Source of the DNA: Punctularia strigosozonata HHB-11173 SS5
Taxonomy: Eukaryota; Basidiomycota; Agaricomycetes; Corticiales; Punctulariaceae
Assembly (NCBI RefSeq): GCF_000264995.1
Contig: NW_006767439.1
Coordinates: forward strand, 165,659-229,658
Length of the DNA: 64,000 bases
Reading direction: 5' to 3'
Position numbers and translations under genes: made by a program. Under the pieces are notes generated by a model. That model saw nothing but the letters and a program-made list of their open reading frames with translations, searched no databases and was not told the DNA's origin. Positions 36,237-46,226 of this stretch are shown one piece after another; position 1 is the stretch's first letter; each line of letters opens with the position of its first letter.

Positions 36237-36359
36237 CATCAGGAAAAATCGGACTATCGAAAGAGTCACTTATTGGGTACCGAAACCCTCTAAAGCTACT
36301 AAATGAGCACGTTTTAGTACGTTTTAGGAGGTTTTGAGCAAATCCGGGTTTTCCTGATG
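36237..36359. repeat. 123-bp inverted-repeat unit (MITE-like)
   Basis: The ends are inverted: catcaggaaaaatcgga at the left matches the complement of tccgggttttcctgatg at the right with few differences. Between them lie three near-copies of cgttttagta/cgttttagga/ggttttgag. The size and layout resemble a miniature inverted-repeat transposable element, or a DNA hairpin. I could not find a clear target duplication. It lies between the second transposon and the 3' end of the DUF3455 gene. Confidence 0.55.
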
Positions 36360-36695
36360 ACGGTGCCGCTACCGCAAGGGTGTCGACATGGCATCACAGG
36401 TCCAGACACCATCATTGGACTGTACGATCCATTGGACGCCTGGACTGGAAATCCCGGCGCACGATGCGGTGAAGAAAATCATGCTGACCGCAGTAACGAG
36501 AGCTCAAGGGACGGATCTCTGCCCAAATCAACCTCACAACAACATCGGATTGCTCCCGAGCTTCCAAACACATAGAAGTAATTATACGCGTGACGACGAT
36601 TAAGATAAGTAATTTGTCACGGTGATGCCCAGGGAGTGCCCAGCTACCTCCAAGTGAGAACGGGGAGTACTATGTACATGGCTAGCAGTTATCGA

Positions 36696-37624
36696 TCAGT
36701 GCTTGATCTCGCCGCCGTACAACCCTGCGGACGGAACGTCAGGATGGTTGGGTGGAACTCGAAGATAATACGACTTACAGTACTGAGCCGCGTATTTCAC
36801 GGAGATGTCGGGCGTTCCGGGAGTGCACTGGAGAGGGGGGTCAGCGACGACCGCACTTCGGTGAGGATGTTAACGACTGTGCTTACGGAGGCAGGAGGCT
36901 GACCGCCGCGGGTCTGGACACGGTAGACATTGTCCGCGAGTTCTCCCTCAACGGCAGTGAGGAAGACCTAACGAAGCAAATCGTTCAGAGTCAGGTTATC
37001 ACCTTCATGTGGCGGGACGCAACTCACCCAGGTAATGTCAGTAGCGGCGTTGGGCGCGTTCACGGCCGCGGTCTTCGAGGCAACGACGAAGGCCTCGGAG
37101 TTGCCCTTGAAAGAGGCGCTGGTGAAGTCCCATTTCGGGCTGACGCCCGTGCCGGAGGGCGAGGGGACGTAGTAGTGCTGCCCGAGGACCTCAGGCTTCG
37201 TCGGGAACTTGGCGGCGGTGGAAATGATTTCCTGGGTGGTGACCGAGGCAGGAGCCTTCTCCCATGCTCCATAGATGTGGTCGACCGCGGAGTTGAAGAA
37301 AGGGGTGGAGTAGAGGCACGAGCCATCGACGAGCTCGGCGACGGCACCGACGTTCGTCCAGGTGGAGGTGGACGCGGTGCAGGTGTAGTTTTGCACACCG
37401 GCAGCCAATCCAACTAGGTAATGACGATATCAGTATCCGAGGTGCCTCGCATAAATGATTGAAGACATACTGAAGGACGGGCCAGTGGTTGGAGCTGTGA
37501 GACCAGCGGGCACGGAGAAGGTAGCCTTGGAGATATCACATCCATGCCTCGGGAAGTACAAGGCGGATGCTTGAGCAGTAACGAATGCGAGGACCGCAGC
37601 GGTGGCGGAGACTTTGGTGAACAT
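36696..37624 (-). CDS. Secreted DUF3455-family protein
   Basis: The gene starts at 37624 with a signal peptide (MFTKVSATAAVLAFVTAQAS) and ends at 36696 with YGGEIKH. Exon pieces in order are HGCDISKATFSVPAG; LAAGVQNYTCTASTSTWTNV; GAVAELVDGSCLYSTPFFNS; YYVPSPSGTGVSPKWDFTSA; VEGELADNVYRVQTRGGQPP; and CTPGTPDISVKYAAQY, joined by GT-AG introns with matching phases. The layout is that of fungal DUF3455 proteins, secreted, Cys-containing and of unknown function; some homologues are called malate dehydrogenase by mistaken transfer. A C-G-Q-P-P-like block and conserved aromatic residues suggest a beta-sandwich (inference). The gene is divergent from GPI12, 897 bp apart. Confidence 0.88.
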
Positions 37625-38520
37625 TGCAGAAGGGTGAAGGAAAGAAGGTGAGGAGACAAAGTATTAGGTATGTGCTGAACTCGGTGCAATGAAGCCCCAG
37701 CGGTTCGATGAGGACAGAAGACCGCCATCGTCCAGGATTTATACCCCCCGGATAGACTCTTGCTGGGAGAGTAGTGCTGACAGTAGACGCCGTACTACTT
37801 ACTCTCTGGTGCGCGCCATCATTCCTAAATGAGCGGTATGATCAACGTATGATCGCCCTGGGGAAGCATCTGCTCGCGCGGTGATTGGCAAGGATGGTGA
37901 ATACAGCAATGGTCTGCCATTCGAGGAGGAGCTGAAGACGAATCAGTGACAGGGACCCATCAGAGGAGTGACCTGGTCATTTCCATGGCGATGTGAGGTT
38001 GACTGGTGATGCGCCCGATGTCTTTGGGTGGACGTTCAGAGCGGGTTCGGGTTTTCGCGACCGAGGGCGTAATCTAGCGGACGACGCCTCGCCGTACTGC
38101 GTCCAGGGCTCCTGATGGCGCCCAGAAATCTTTCCGCGTAAGTTTCTGGACGGGTCAATGCTCTTGACGCGATCCATGCGCGTCCGGAACAGGTCCGGAA
38201 CGCAGCTTTGAGCCTTGTGCAGGCTGGTGTAAACGAGCAACCGCGTCCGCTGGAGAAATTCCGATATTCCCAGGCTGTCTCGGCTAGCTTCGTGGCGATG
38301 AGCTGACGTTTTAACGCCTCCCGCTGCGCAGAGCGTCCGTCTCTCACTTGAACCCGTCCTCCGCGTTTGCAGGACTCCCCGTCAGGTGTTGTCATATGAG
38401 AATGAAACACGGACACTCATAGCAAAGGTCTGTACCCAGACCCGTCCTGTCTCAGACAGCCTGATGATGATGCGGATCTGTCTCATCCAGCGCCTTGTCT
38501 TTCCCAGACCACTCACATCC
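37625..38520. promoter_or_regulatory. Divergent promoter region of the DUF3455 gene and GPI12
   Basis: This is 896 bp between two outward-facing start codons. Near 37740 there is a tataccccccgg sequence about 110 bp before the DUF3455 ATG that could act as a TATA element. No frame with recognisable protein content was found. Confidence 0.4.
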
Positions 38521-39475
38521 ATGCTCCGGCAGTTATCTTCGTCACCCTGGTTTCTTTTGCCGATCTTCATTACGTTCCTGCTGCAGCCGCTATGGACAGA
38601 CCGCTCTGGGCTCATCGACGCGTCGTCTGATACCCCGCACTCCAAACGCATCCTGCTCCTGACGGCACATCCAGATGACGAATGCATGTTTTTCGCGCCC
38701 ACGTTGCTCGCTCTCATGCGCGACCAGGGCCGTAGTCGGGAAGTCTACTCACTCTGTCTGTCAGTAGGAGATGCCGATGGACTGGGTGAGACGCGCGCCC
38801 GCGAGCTTGGAAAAAGTTTAGACATACTCGGTATTGATGAGCGCCGACGGTCGGTTGTTGATGTTCCGTACGTGCATCCTTTGACATGAGATGTGGAGCT
38901 TACCTACACCTTCCGGAAAAGTGAATTGAAGGACAATTTCACCTCGTCCTGGGACCAGCAAGTGATCGCGGACCTTCTGCGGCCCTATGTCGCAGAACAT
39001 CGAATCGATACCGTGCGTCGTCCATGAGAGCGCTCGGAGCAGCATTCTTTGATCACCCGCCCTACAGATCCTCACGTTCGATCAAGGAGGAGTTTCTGGT
39101 CACCTCAACCATGCTTCGCTACCGCGCGGCGCCGCACAGCTACTTTCCGCCTTACCGCCTGGAGACCGTCCCCGTGTCTTCTCCCTCGTCACAGTGCCCC
39201 TGGTACACAAGTACATTGGCCCCTTAGCACCTCTTCTTGCGAAGCTGGACGTTCTATACGCCACTGCTCTGCGCGTGGCGAGTGGAGGCAAGAGCACAAC
39301 TCAGAGTGCTCAGACCATTGCATTCGTCGCCGGCCTACAAGACTATCTGATCGCCCTCAAGGCGATGAGGCAGCACTGGTCACAACTAGTTTGGTTCCGC
39401 TGGTTATACGTAACATTTTCCCGATATATGTGGGTCAACGAATGGGTGCCGGTGTCAGTCTCGGAAGATGCGTAA
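38521..39475 (+). CDS. GPI12: N-acetylglucosaminyl-phosphatidylinositol de-N-acetylase (PIG-L/Gpi12)
   Basis: Three exons give about 280 residues. The N-terminus MLRQLSSSPWFLLPIFITFL is a signal-anchor helix. The LmbE/PIG-L domain starts with ILLLTAHPDDECMFFAPTLL, whose HPDD binds zinc. Further in are LCLSVGDADGLGETRARELG, ILTFDQGGVSGHLNHASL with the catalytic HxxH, and VFSLVTVPLVHKYIGP. It removes the acetyl group from GlcNAc-PI on the cytosolic face of the ER, the second step of GPI-anchor synthesis. A GPI-anchor substrate candidate is the secreted protein at 788-2119, but GPI12 is a general housekeeping gene. An in-frame upstream ATG at 38461 exists; 38521 is preferred because it places the membrane helix at the N-terminus. 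Confidence 0.93.
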
Positions 39476-39587
39476 ACCATGTAACATGTTGTAACACTAA
39501 AATGAGATCAGCCAGAGACATCGCACACTAAACAGTACAGAACAATGTGAGATTCGTAAATCGACGATTTCACCCCGGGTCGGATCG

Positions 39588-41393
39588 CTATGACTTCTGC
39601 ACATGTGGAGGTACCACTTGTGCGGACGTCTTGTCAACGTAACCGAATTTCTTCCGCAGCAGCCCGTTGTCTGCCAACTGTCCAGATCGCTCGGCGCCAA
39701 CCAACTCCGGTCTGTCCAGCGCCAGACGCGCAGGGACGTAGCTGGCGAGGCTGTCACCAAACGTAGGACGGAACATCCGCACAGTGCAGTAGAGGAGCAG
39801 AAGTGCCCAAAGCCCAAGGAGGGCGAAGGACACCGCGGCGAGCATGTCGTTGCGTATGCGCCCAGACACGGTGTCATATTGCAACCCCGGAAAGACTTGG
39901 TCGGTCCTGCGCGCGGCCAGGCTGACGGCGGCGGCCATGTGCGTCGCGCCCTTCCACATCTGCGCGGCAAGCCCGGTGACGGAAGGCTGGGTGTAGGTCA
40001 CCGAGCCGCTGCCATCGTAGTCCGCCACGTAGTCGAGCATGGCCAGCACGGCCGCCTGAGCTTCGTCCGTGTCGGCCGTGTTTTGCAGGTTCCAGATGGC
40101 GGCGTAGAGGGGTTGGAGGAGCGGCTCGCCACTTTGGGCCTGGCTGGCGTTGTACAACATCGTTTCGTTGAAGGACTCATATGTGCCTTGGCGTCCGTTC
40201 AGTAGAGCATTCCCAGTCGACACCATCGTGTGGCATGTCACCAGCCCGGTGGTCTCCACTGAATCTGGTACGTCCAGGAACGTCCCGTTCGAGACGTCGA
40301 ACCAGATGTAGCCGGTGATACCGGTGGAGTCTGGCGTGTCGGTCCAGCTCGAACCCCAGGTGGTGTTCATGCAATACACCGCGGACACATTGACACCTCC
40401 AGCGGGCGTGACCCTAAACTTGCCGAGACCCCAGTCGTCGCTCAGCGACGCGTTCCAACCAGGGAAGCCTGCTTGGCAAACCAAGTTTGGCGTGACGGTA
40501 TCGCCGGCACTGAATGGATCCTCGTCTACTTTGTTGCACGATCCCTGAACCCGTATGCCAGGGAGGATGACGTCTGCTCCCGAAACGTCTCCGGCGAAGA
40601 AGAAGTCCTCGATCGTGCTGCTCCCGTCCCGATTGACGCCCGCCGGCGTGAAGACACTGGTGTTGTAAATGCCGTCGACCGTCATGCCGCTGGTCCATGC
40701 ACCCGAGCCGATTGCCAGCTGGGCATACGCGTCGATAGCTTCCAGCCGTGAGGGGGCCATGGCATTCGGTATGACCGTCACATGCTGCTGGACATCGACG
40801 GTGGAAACGGGATAAGCGCGGGTGAGGACGATGGGGGTGACGAGCGCCGTAAGGCATGTGAGGGAGAAAATCACGAATGTCGAGGATACGAAGGACTTCG
40901 CCGTCCACATGCCGACGATGACGCTGGAGAGCCCGGCAGGGCCTTGGTAGTTTCCGTCAGCGAGCCAGAACAGCTCGAGCCACGTCCGCGGCGCCAACCG
41001 GCGTGACTGAAGCGCGGACACTCCGAGGCGAGCAAGGTGCATGGCGGTTATGGCACCATGGCTCTGAGCGAAGACGGTCAGAAAAATTGAAGGCAGGACG
41101 CTGATGGACCAGGGTTGCGTAATGGACTGCGGCGCTCTTTTGACGGAGATTTCTAGTACCGCGATTGTTGCAGCAATGAAGGCTACCCATACCACGAGTA
41201 GGACTGTACTCCGAGGGTAATATCCTAGAGGCTGCTTTGAACGCGATGGGGGGTATCCTTCATTCCCTAGAGGTGTGCCGTATGAGTCGTTGGTTACCAG
41301 TGGCGTCTTATAGGGGTCGTAAGGTTCATCCTGTCTTTCCCCACTGGCGTCTCGAGAGTATCCCATGACTGGAGTATAGTAGATGGATGACAT
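39588..41393 (-). CDS. Unrecognised four-helix membrane protein with large glycosylated ectodomain
   Basis: A single exon of 601 residues from MSSIYYTPVMGYSRDASGER, an unusual intronless gene for this window. A polar Tyr/Pro-rich N-terminus comes first. Membrane-type helices lie near residues 63-82 (STVLLVVWVAFIAATIAVLE), 98-120 and 170-191 (FVIFSLTCLTALVTPIVLT). A long central region of about 320 residues carries N-glycosylation sequons (NTS, NAS, NVS, NTT, NGT, NET) and Cys residues, so it is probably outside the cell. A last helix lies at 517-541 (LAAVSFALLGLWALLLLYC), followed by a 60-residue cytosolic tail. I do not recognise a named domain; similar proteins are common in Agaricomycetes as hypothetical. 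The frame also extends upstream to 41594, but the segment before 41393 has no membrane-protein character. Confidence 0.85.
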   Translation of the reverse strand: MSSIYYTPVMGYSRDASGERQDEPYDPYKTPLVTNDSYGTPLGNEGYPPSRSKQPLGYYPRSTVLLVVWVAFIAATIAVLEISVKRAPQSITQPWSISVLPSIFLTVFAQSHGAITAMHLARLGVSALQSRRLAPRTWLELFWLADGNYQGPAGLSSVIVGMWTAKSFVSSTFVIFSLTCLTALVTPIVLTRAYPVSTVDVQQHVTVIPNAMAPSRLEAIDAYAQLAIGSGAWTSGMTVDGIYNTSVFTPAGVNRDGSSTIEDFFFAGDVSGADVILPGIRVQGSCNKVDEDPFSAGDTVTPNLVCQAGFPGWNASLSDDWGLGKFRVTPAGGVNVSAVYCMNTTWGSSWTDTPDSTGITGYIWFDVSNGTFLDVPDSVETTGLVTCHTMVSTGNALLNGRQGTYESFNETMLYNASQAQSGEPLLQPLYAAIWNLQNTADTDEAQAAVLAMLDYVADYDGSGSVTYTQPSVTGLAAQMWKGATHMAAAVSLAARRTDQVFPGLQYDTVSGRIRNDMLAAVSFALLGLWALLLLYCTVRMFRPTFGDSLASYVPARLALDRPELVGAERSGQLADNGLLRKKFGYVDKTSAQVVPPHVQKS

Positions 41394-42390
41394 TCCCTGT
41401 ACAGATCTCCTACTTATTTGATTATCAACGCGGATACATGCTGGCACATGCTGTGCGATACTCACCGCAAGGCGAAAGAGGGCCGGTCGGGACTGCAGGC
41501 TCAAGGGATGTCGGGGATGACAGAAACAAGAGGACATTCCGAGTCGTTCGGTTCTCCTACATAACGCGCTCATGCAAGGACGCATGCTGAGCACGGGCGA
41601 CGAGATTCAGACCTACGATGATGTATGAATTTAGCCGAGGTCGCCAATCAAAGCTTGAGCCACGTTGACGGAGAGTCTGACTCCGAGATGCCAGGAGGTG
41701 CCTCGCGTTCCTCTCAAGACCCCACTTGTATGTATTATTGAGTGAGGCTACTTACAAGTAACTCTGTAGCCAATCTTGCGCCAATCCACCGCACATGTAG
41801 CGAGCTCATTACCATGCTTTAAGCTTCAGTTCATAGCTACGTAGATATGGATTGGGCTTAAACGTCACCGACTTCACGGCCACCGGTTGCGACGTGCGGG
41901 CGTCTATCAAGGGCAAGCCCTACCAGAACCCATCGTGTGTGAGCGACGTACGTGTATGTGGGTAGACCTCTAAAGCAGTAAATACTGTAGGGCCTGGTCG
42001 GGAGCAGGAAGTTTAGGATCGTGAGTTGAGAGTTGCCGCATGCGCGCGTTACAGGCGTGGGAGTCACGCATTTCGGTAGACATCGCACTGCGATCGTCTT
42101 GTATCGTTGTGCACCGCGTTTTGGAACTGTCATCGTACAGTCAGCATAACAGTGCATTTAAGTCAGATTCTATGCTGCATTTAATTTTTCTCGGTGGTCA
42201 GGAGCCCATTTGAGGATCGTCTGACCTTGCTATTACTGAGGTATTGCTCTGTTCGCAGATTTCGAACTGATACGAAGCAGTAAGAATCATCAAGAAACTG
42301 TGAATGTACTCTAGATACTATAACAGTGCTGTATGTGAGATTTGAGATCACTTAGGCTCTCGCAATCATGAATCCAATGGGTCAATAGAG
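41394..42390. other. Intergenic region before the orphan TIR element
   Basis: No supported gene. The DNA becomes more A/T-rich to the right. Confidence 0.4.
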
Positions 42391-42498
42391 AGCTTTCAAT
42401 TTTGATATATATCGAGATTTTGATATCCTGTGGCCAAAACGCGCGCCGAATCGAGTGATTTGAATACGAAAGCTCGATATATATCGATTTTGAAAGCT
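42391..42498. repeat. 108-bp palindromic unit with 26-bp arms
   Basis: The left arm (agctttcaattttgatatat, continuing atcgag) is the near-exact complement of the right arm (ctcgatatatatcgattttg, continuing aaagct). The arms themselves contain the self-complementary tcgatatatatcga. Such a unit can be a MITE or form a cruciform. It lies 42 bp to the left of the 3-kb TIR element, and I found no clear flanking duplication. Confidence 0.6.
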
Positions 42499-42540
42499 GT
42501 CTAATGCACGACGGCGCGACGAAGCGCGACGCGACAAGTG

Positions 42541-42683
42541 TATGGAAAGCAAGAGTGAGCAGCTCATTTGCCGAGTTCATTTGGCTAAGCGAGGGCTGTG
42601 CCGCGGCTGGGACCCCAGATACCGGCTATTTCAGTGCGTATACTGCAGTTATCAGTGTGCATACAGCATGAAGTCAATGCCAT
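42541..42683 (+). repeat. Left inverted repeat of the 3-kb element
   Basis: It matches the complement of 45421-45563 over about 143 bases with a handful of substitutions (for example cgcgg/cgtgg near 42603 and aagtc/aattc near 42671). Both copies keep the same 45-codon open frame starting MESKSEQLICRV, which is a by-product of their identity rather than evidence of coding. Confidence 0.85.
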
Positions 42684-43194
42684 TGTGCTGTAGTGCAGCA
42701 TTTCAAGCAATTGTTGAAATTCCCAAGGAAGGCGGGTACCCATGTACTATTCTGACTTTTGAAATTGGGCGTAGGAATATATGAACCAAGCCATACATGT
42801 GCACAACCTAAGACATCAGCAGTGCACTGCGATTGTCTGGTCCATCACTTTCAGAGTGCCCTCCGTGAGCCTTCTTCACATTGGCATTTGTGATCCTCTG
42901 CGTGTTTCACGTGGAGTACATTGGCGGGGGCGCAGGGTATAGGGATGATAGTAAAAATATGTGCTAGACGGAGGCGATCTCGGGTTTTCAGGGACTCCAC
43001 CGTCCACCCTCGGGCACGTCTGCTTTTTTGAAAAAAAGCTGGGTACGTGGCACCAATGGGGTGCCACAGGCAGAGTGGCCAGGATTGTCTCCGGTATTTA
43101 TGCTGACCGAACGCGTTGCATCGACACGTCCACAACACGTTCACGTGCGCCACATACGTGACCATGTTTGGTAGTACGTGACCTTGTTTGGCAG

Positions 43195-43830
43195 TGGCTG
43201 TGCCAACGCTGTAGCGCGCTGAAGCGCGAGTCGGCCACCCGATTGGTGCGATCGGGCCCTTGTGCTCGGGACTGCGCGCTGGGCCGCACTCCAGCGTCCT
43301 CGACGCTGCACGCGTGCCACGGCCTCACACAGCGCCGCCCCCTGGCCTCCTCGACAATGCATAGCCCATGCCGTGCATCGCTGCGCTCAACGCCGCATCC
43401 GCCTGCTCGCCCTCAACACCGCATGCCCTGGTGCTCAAAGCCCCGCCTCCCAGCCTCCTCAACGCCCTGCCCTCCATCCCACGCACGGCCGCGCTCAACG
43501 CCGCACCTGTCCACGCCGCACCCGTCCGCCCACCCTCACCACTGCTCGCCCGCCCTCAACACCGTCCGCCCCGGCGCCCAACACCCCGCCCCTCGACCTC
43601 CTCCGCAATGCACGCACCGCCCTCCAAGCCACGTGGGCCCGCCCTCAACGCCTCGCGCCGCGGCACTCAACGCCCCGCCCGCGGCCTCCTCGACGCTGCA
43701 CGCCCCGCCCTCCATGCCGCGCCGCAGCGCTCAACACTGCAACGTCCCCGTCCTCCATGCCGCTTGCCCCCCCTCGCTCAATGTCGTGCACCCTTCAGTA
43801 GCGTACAGGCCGCTGTCGTGCCGCGATATC
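43195..43830 (+). repeat. C-rich degenerate repeat tract
   Basis: The + strand is very rich in C and poor in G-runs, built from loosely repeated phrases such as ctcaacgccgcaccc, ctcctcgacgctgcacgcc and gccctccatgcc, spaced some 40-60 bp apart. All three forward frames stay open for 160-220 codons with Pro/Ala/Ser/Thr/His-rich translations, which is what strand-asymmetric composition gives by itself. I see no protein family. Confidence 0.7.
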
Positions 43831-45420
43831 GTAAGGTAGAGATCACTCAATAATATACAATTGTACCTGAGAGCAAACGAGTGAGTGGTTCACAAGATAT
43901 GCATGAGCGACGAGCCCCGCCTCCCGACGCCCGACGCAACCACGCGAGCGAAGCCCCGCCACCTGCCTGATCGGGTGTGGGAACTTACCCCTTTGGGAAC
44001 CACCGCGCCGCTCAACTCCTCCCGCCCTCTGGCTCAAAAACTATCTGGATGACTGCACCCAACTACGCCCTGACCTTCCGACCTGTCAGACCAACTTCGC
44101 TGTGCCCTCAACCGCCGATAAATGGGCTACTTCTGCCTCAATACCTCTCCTCATCCCAAAATCCGGTGCCGCCGCTTGTTGCCCTCGCTATGATGCCATG
44201 GACCCTTTCAAAAGCTTTCCTCGGTTTCTTTCTAAGTCTTTAGTGCTTGAGAGGCCGTTCAGGATGCTCTCACCATTTTCAGAATCATTTTCCCTATCTC
44301 CTCCTCCTCCCCTTGAAGTTTATTATGACTCAGACACGAACGTAGCTACGAGCCTCCGTCCAATAGATTAGCTTTGTACGCATACAAAAGAGGCCCTTAC
44401 TGTCTCAAGTCTCTATTTTATTGTTCCCCAAGTGTTTGGTGGGTGATATAGTGTCAACTAAGTGAACTTAAGTCCATTTTGATGTACCGTTCGCCATACA
44501 CTACAGCATTGTTATTCATTTGAGACTAAGCTACTTTGAAACTCTCAAAAACCGTATCTCACTTTGCTAAAAGCTATGTGCAGCTGCTCTCATTCGACAT
44601 CCCGATTACTCTGTCTTTCAGGTGTTCCCACGGTCTCCTGGATATACTCTCGGATAGTACACCTTGCTAGACTACTCTAAGGACCTCCCCTGACCATTAG
44701 CAACCTCTGCCCAACCCTAAGTCTGGCCTGGCACACCAGTGAGAATCACTGCTCGCACATTACAGTATGTCTGCACTGATGGACACCAGGACTCCATGGA
44801 CATGGATGTTTATGTTTTGTGTGCGTTGAAAAGGTTCAAGAGCAGCGAAGTTGTATTTTGAGAGACCGGGGTTGTGACCCCCATGGTGTCTGAGGATTTG
44901 TACCGGTACAAAAGCACAGAGATAACCCACTGCAAATTCCATTATCACTGAAGCTGGGTATCATTTGTTTTGACAACTGACAAGACGGGCATTAGATGGG
45001 TGAATACCAGGAATGGATGTGGGCCAAATGTTCATTGAAAATTGTACATGTCTCAAATACATGATTGTGATCTACTCATGCAATGGTGATGGTGAAGGCG
45101 CGGGGCACCCGCCTTTTTTCCAGTCCTGAAGGCACTTGTGGCTGACACTGAATATGTCATGTGACCTTGCTTGTCATTTTTCCGTTATGCCTCTGTTGCA
45201 CAAAACAAGAAAACGACAAGCTGAGGTCACGTGATGCGCGGGGAAATTGTTGGATTTTTGTCCTGCATCGAGGACCGAGGACGAAGGACAAAAAAACAAC
45301 TAAGCGCGGGAAAATGCAAATAGGGGCATAGGCTTGAGGAGCGTTTCCGGCGTGTATGCAATATGAGCGCTGCAGTCAGTCTGAAGGCGAAGTACTTAAG
45401 AGCACACTCTTTAGTTGATG

Positions 45421-45563
45421 ATGGCATTGAATTCATGCTGTATGTACACTGATAACTGCAGTATGCACATTGAAATAGCCGGTATCTGGGGTCCCAGCCA
45501 CGGCACAGCCCTCGCTTAGCCAAATGAACTCGGCAAATGAGCTGCTCACTCTTGCTTTCCATA
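45421..45563 (-). repeat. Right inverted repeat of the 3-kb element
   Basis: This is the inverted partner of 42541-42683. It ends gctttccata and is followed by the duplicated CAAGTG at 45564-45569. Confidence 0.85.
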
Positions 45564-45569
45564 CAAGTG

Positions 45570-46226
45570 ACAGGATGTGACGATCACATGAGGTCACATC
45601 GCCGAAACTCCAACGATTGTTTCACGGGCCCACCCAAGGCCCACCCCAAGAACGATTGTCTTCTTGATTTAGTTAGAGGCGGGTTCACGAGCTTAGTGCT
45701 CCGCCAGGCATCTGCAGCCTTGGGTACTTTTCGCTATGTCTCTGCTCTAACCCCTTCTATGTCCTGGCCGCACCCGCCGAGAGCAGCAGTGGGAGACAGT
45801 GGGAGTCTCCTTCCTGCCGACGACATTTGAGGTCCTTGAAGAACCTGTCTTCGTGTCAGGTGTTCAGCACTTTACTACGTTATTCGAGCGACGTATAGAC
45901 GCCAAGCCGTTTAACGCCTTCACGAAGTGCAAGAGAGGTTACTGAATGCGTCCCCGGGTTCACATGGGCTTCAGCCTCGGTCGAGGATTGGGCGAGGAAA
46001 GCCATGAGTCCATCGCCATGGATGATAGCGACAGGAAGGTGTTGTGCAAGGTCCGTCTATCGGAATACGGACTTCTTCAGATGGAGTTGGCTCAATCAGC
46101 TGGATGTATCACGCAGAGCACTTTCCCTTTTGCGTCCACTACTGATGCCGGTCTCTCGCGCCTCCGCCAGTATATAACCTACTTGCTCATGGCCTTCCTT
46201 CCGCGTCCTGACCATCTCGGACGACG
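45570..46226. promoter_or_regulatory. Probable promoter region of the CYP53 gene
   Basis: Just right of the 3-kb element there is a cluster of related short words, gatgtgacgatcacatgagg and gtcacatc, which form overlapping inverted and direct repeats of the kind bound by dimeric regulators. A tatataacc sequence near 46171 lies about 55 bp before the ATG. Both readings are pattern-based only. Confidence 0.35.

Larger units (their letters stand above)
42541..45563. mobile_element. 3-kb element with 143-bp inverted repeats and no visible transposase
   Basis: The ends start TATGGAAAGCAAGAGTGAGC and are inverted over about 143 bases with only a few mismatches. The six bases CAAGTG flank both sides (42535-42540 and 45564-45569), so this is an inserted unit. 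The superfamily cannot be fixed: a 6-bp duplication is known for a few DNA transposon groups (for example IS3EU and Dada), from memory. No frame inside resembles a transposase. The interior contains a 640-bp C-rich tract and an otherwise ordinary non-coding sequence. It is best read as a non-autonomous DNA transposon that may have captured foreign sequence. It ends 663 bp upstream of the CYP53 start. Confidence 0.75.

Noticed and set aside
36752-37417. 221-codon + strand frame over the DUF3455 gene
   Set aside because: It is antisense to a clearly spliced secreted-protein gene with matching intron phases.
41394-41594. 67-residue N-terminal extension of the intronless membrane protein
   Set aside because: The extension is Cys/Arg-rich and unlike the rest; the ATG at 41393 gives a more plausible start.
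42541-42784. 80-codon frame starting MESKSEQLICRV, repeated at 45227-45562
   Set aside because: Both copies lie in the inverted repeats of the 3-kb element, so their similarity reflects the repeat, not a conserved protein.
43168-43839. 223-codon open frame, Pro/Ala/Ser/His-rich
   Set aside because: All three forward frames are open across the same C-rich tract, so the openness follows from composition; no domain and no splice structure.
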